IMG/VR virus record: IMGVR_UViG_3300024517_000067
Location: 1-33,095 of that record
Direction: 5' to 3' (one strand)
From: a virus
Length of the DNA stretch: 33,095 nucleotides
Part shown: in pieces, positions 31,883 to 33,095 of the stretch
How positions within the stretch are numbered: position 1 is the stretch's first letter
How the letters are laid out: every line of letters begins with the position of its first letter
Made by a program: the position numbers and the translations under genes
The notes under the pieces: generated by a model
Database searches by the model: none
Seen by the model: only the letters and a program-made list of their open reading frames with translations
Told to the model about the DNA's origin: nothing

Positions 31883-32012
31883 GGGACCACGTTGGAGCCC
31901 ATATTCTATATGGCGGGACCATGTTGGGACCATGTTGGGACCATGTTGGACCATGTTAGGGCTAAATCGCCCACAACCCATACCCACCATGGGATTCAGG
32001 CGGGACCATGTT
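31883..32012 (+). repeat. 11-bp iterons GGGACCATGTT
   Basis: Perfect copies start at 31915, 31926, 31937 and 32002. Variants start at 31883 (C for T) and 31948 (first G missing). The three central copies are contiguous with an 11-bp period, about one DNA turn, so a bound protein would line up on one face. Confidence 0.85.
31896..31915. promoter_or_regulatory. AT-rich dyad element, copy 2 (inside origin)
   Basis: Exact reverse complement of 32-51. The dyad core is CCATATTCTATATGG. It abuts the first perfect iteron. It could be the unwinding element, an operator or both. Confidence 0.65.
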
Positions 32013-32050
32013 AGGCAATCGGCGCACCACCCAGCCACCCAACCCACAAA

Positions 32051-32086
32051 GTTATCCACAGGGTTATCCACAGGGTTATCCACAGG
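32051..32086 (+). repeat. DnaA-box array 2 (three boxes)
   Basis: TTATCCACA occurs at 32052-32060, 32064-32072 and 32076-32084, in the same orientation and with the same 12-bp period as array 1, from which it is offset by 290 bases. Confidence 0.9.
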
Positions 32087-32096
32087 GCCGGCAGCC

Positions 32097-32621
32097 ATGA
32101 CAAATCACCGCACCAAAGTCATGGTCGTCATCGGCCCAGGCCGAAGCTGCACCAGCGGAGTAGCCAGAGCACTGCACCACTCAGGCTGGTCGATGGGCCC
32201 CAGTCTGCTACCAGCTCACGAGTCAAACAGATGGGGCTTCTACGAAGACAGAGCACTGGTCAAACTGAATGACAGATATCTGCAAGACGCTGCACCATTC
32301 AGCGACTGGCTGCACCCAACCACACCCACACCCAACGGCGCCAACGTCGCGGCAGCACACAACTACATCACCGCACGCAGCCACCTAGCAGACGCAGGCC
32401 AGTGGGGAATGAAAGACCCACGACTGTCCATCACATGGCCCATCTGGGCGGCAGCATTCCAACGACGACCAGAGCTCGAGGTCATCATGGTCTACTCATC
32501 AAGAACAGACACAGCCATAGCCGACAGCCTCGCCGCACGCGACGGCATACCGCACGCCGACGCACTCGACTGGGCGCACACATACCGTGACGCAGCACTG
32601 ACCCACATGGCCGGCAGATGA
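32097..32621 (+). CDS. Sulfotransferase-like protein
   Basis: A 174-residue protein resembling PAPS-dependent sulfotransferases. VVIGPGRSCTSGVARALHHSG (residues 10-30) matches the 5'-phosphosulfate loop after the first strand, and WGMKDPRLS (103-111) matches the segment that contacts the 3'-phosphate. FYEDRALVKLND lies between them. It is shorter than most (about 250 residues), so the fold may be minimal. ATG 32097 follows the origin; an upstream in-frame extension would run through the iterons and DnaA boxes. It may sulfate a glycan on the virion or host surface. Confidence 0.75.
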   Translation: MTNHRTKVMVVIGPGRSCTSGVARALHHSGWSMGPSLLPAHESNRWGFYEDRALVKLNDRYLQDAAPFSDWLHPTTPTPNGANVAAAHNYITARSHLADAGQWGMKDPRLSITWPIWAAAFQRRPELEVIMVYSSRTDTAIADSLAARDGIPHADALDWAHTYRDAALTHMAGR

Positions 32622-32699
32622 CCACCACCCACCACCACCAGGTGGGCACCCACCCCCCACACACCCACCACCCCACCCACCACCCACACAGGTGACGCC
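32622..32699 (+). terminator. C/A-rich tract, possible Rho-dependent terminator
   Basis: The 78 bases between the sulfotransferase and HNH genes are extremely C-rich and G-poor (34 C, 9 G in 32641-32700), with repeated CACC. CCCACC (32628-32633) can pair with GGTGGG (32641-32646). Untranslated C-rich, G-poor RNA is the typical loading site for Rho. Confidence 0.4.
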
Positions 32700-32984
32700 A
32701 TGTCAACCAGTCCACTATCCCACCCACGCTGGCGACGATGGCGCCAGCACTGGATCGCCACACACCCCCACCCCCACTGCCACATCTGCCACCAACTGGT
32801 GGACATGAACCTGCGCTGGCCACACGCAGACTCACTGACACTGGACCACCTGCACCCCATCGCAGATGGCGGCGCCATCTACGACCCAGCCAACGTGGCA
32901 GCAGCACACAAGCACTGCAACGAACGCAAAGGCAGCAGCACCACACACACAAGCAGCGCAGCACCAGCGAGCAGACAGTGGTGA
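32700..32984 (+). CDS. HNH endonuclease
   Basis: A 94-residue HNH nuclease. CHIC (Cys27, Cys30) with a second pair near Cys73 forms the zinc site. LDHLHPIADGG (Asp49-His50), Asn65 and HKHCNERKG (70-78) supply the HNH catalytic motif. Phages of this type often place an HNH gene beside the terminase genes, where it is needed for cutting at packaging. If the window closes into a circle, the small terminase gene follows about 240 bases later. AGGTG precedes ATG 32700. Confidence 0.9.
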   Translation: MSTSPLSHPRWRRWRQHWIATHPHPHCHICHQLVDMNLRWPHADSLTLDHLHPIADGGAIYDPANVAAAHKHCNERKGSSTTHTSSAAPASRQW

Positions 32985-33022
32985 CCCACCCGCAAGCCAT
33001 ACCCACCCCATGCAATAACAGA

Positions 33023-33034
33023 CGGCCGCGGCCG
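33023..33034. other. 12-bp GC palindrome in end region
   Basis: CGGCCGCGGCCG is a perfect 12-bp palindrome between the HNH gene and the window end. With positions 1-131 it belongs to the non-coding stretch where a packaging (cos or pac) site would be expected. The role is unproven. Confidence 0.35.
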
Positions 33035-33036
33035 AA

Positions 33037-33067
33037 CGCGAAACGCTCGCGACTCCCAGAATTTTTT
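33037..33067 (+). terminator. Hairpin with T6 tract after the HNH gene
   Basis: CGCGA (33037-33041) pairs with TCGCG (33047-33051) around a 5-base loop; TTTTTT follows at 33062-33067. The 10-base gap between stem and T-tract is long, so it is a moderate intrinsic-terminator candidate. Confidence 0.45.
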
Positions 33068-33077
33068 AGTCACGCAG

Positions 33078-33093
33078 CGTGGTCGCCACCACG
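33078..33093 (+). other. Terminal hairpin at window end
   Basis: CGTGGT (33078-33083) and ACCACG (33088-33093) form a 6-bp stem with a CGCC loop, two bases before the window end. If the map is circular, TTCTTTATAT follows, so this may be a second terminator or part of a packaging site. Confidence 0.4.
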
Positions 33094-33095
33094 AG

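Larger units (their letters stand above)
31752..32096. other. Putative replication origin
   Basis: This 345-base gene-free stretch holds two arrays of three perfect DnaA boxes, 11-bp GGGACCATGTT iterons, a 35-bp imperfect palindrome and an AT-rich dyad. The reading frames crossing it encode only simple repeats (SYPQGYPQ, LSTGLSTG). DnaA arrays flanking iterons with an AT-rich element are the build of iteron plasmid and bacterial origins. It sits near the strand-composition switch at the window ends. The phage has no dnaA, so host DnaA would be needed. Confidence 0.8.

Noticed and set aside
31751-32014. An 88-codon open frame starting at ATG 31751
   Set aside because: It crosses the DnaA-box array, palindrome and iterons and encodes repeat-driven residues (SYPQGYPQ) and Trp/His/Arg-rich stretches. 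The repeated DNA explains it better than a protein.
31761-32086. Short regularly spaced repeats as a CRISPR array
   Set aside because: The 12-bp units are contiguous with no unique spacers, match the DnaA-box consensus, and no cas genes are present. The Cas4-like exonuclease belongs to the phage recombination set.
31824-32096. In-frame N-terminal extension of the sulfotransferase from ATG 31824
   Set aside because: The extra 91 residues are translated iterons and DnaA boxes (LSTGLSTG). The recognisable fold begins at ATG 32097.
1-33095. tRNA, tmRNA, integrase, immunity repressor, ParA/ParB and toxin-antitoxin genes
   Set aside because: Looked for and not seen by eye in the translated frames or as cloverleaf-like sequence. 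A structure-based RNA search was not possible, so a missed small RNA gene cannot be excluded.

Overview
The window looks like a complete or nearly complete genome of a small virulent tailed phage (siphovirus plan) of an actinobacterium. The host call rests on three WhiB-like proteins (a family confined to Actinobacteria and their phages), GC-rich DNA, actinophage-style gene order, and ATGA/GTGA start-stop overlaps at many junctions. All recognised genes lie on the + strand. No integrase, immunity repressor, partition gene or tRNA was seen. The HNH endonuclease at the right end and the terminase genes at the left end suggest a circular or circularly permuted map cut between them.

Layout. 1-4.1 kb: packaging and head genes (small and large terminase, a small membrane protein, portal, prohead protease). 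4.1-10.4 kb: major capsid, then head-tail joining genes interrupted by a putative sugar cassette (two glycosyltransferase-like proteins, a methyltransferase, and later a CgeB-like glycosyltransferase). 10.4-15.6 kb: major tail protein, tail assembly chaperone with a probable -1 ribosomal frameshift, tape measure, minor tail protein and a fibre-like protein. 15.6-17.1 kb: lysis region with an unusual membrane-anchored PAS-domain protein, an amidase endolysin and a holin-like protein. 17.1-21.2 kb: accessory structural proteins, including a 994-residue repeat protein carrying an alpha/beta-hydrolase (esterase-like) domain. 21.23-21.37 kb: intergenic gap with tandem inverted repeats and a palindrome. 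21.4-31.8 kb: early/replication region with a zinc-ribbon protein, a lipoprotein with a lysozyme-like domain, a DNA methyltransferase, three WhiB-like regulators, two PD-(D/E)XK nucleases, a primase-polymerase/helicase fusion, a second lipoprotein, several microproteins and a GH16-like glycosidase.

31.75-32.10 kb holds the most striking non-coding DNA. Two arrays of three perfect DnaA boxes, each with 12-bp period, flank 11-bp GGGACCATGTT iterons, a long imperfect palindrome and an AT-rich dyad. The 20 bp containing that dyad occur again, inverted, at positions 32-51 beside the terminase genes. I read this block as a theta-type replication origin. The + strand is G/T-rich at the left end and C/A-rich at the right end, which fits an origin near the junction of the two ends. 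A sulfotransferase-like gene and the HNH gene follow the origin.

How it may work (inference): host DnaA and the phage primase-helicase start replication at the iteron origin; WhiB-like proteins retune host transcription; the sugar-modifying enzymes decorate the virion; and the esterase and GH16 enzymes attack host surface polysaccharide.
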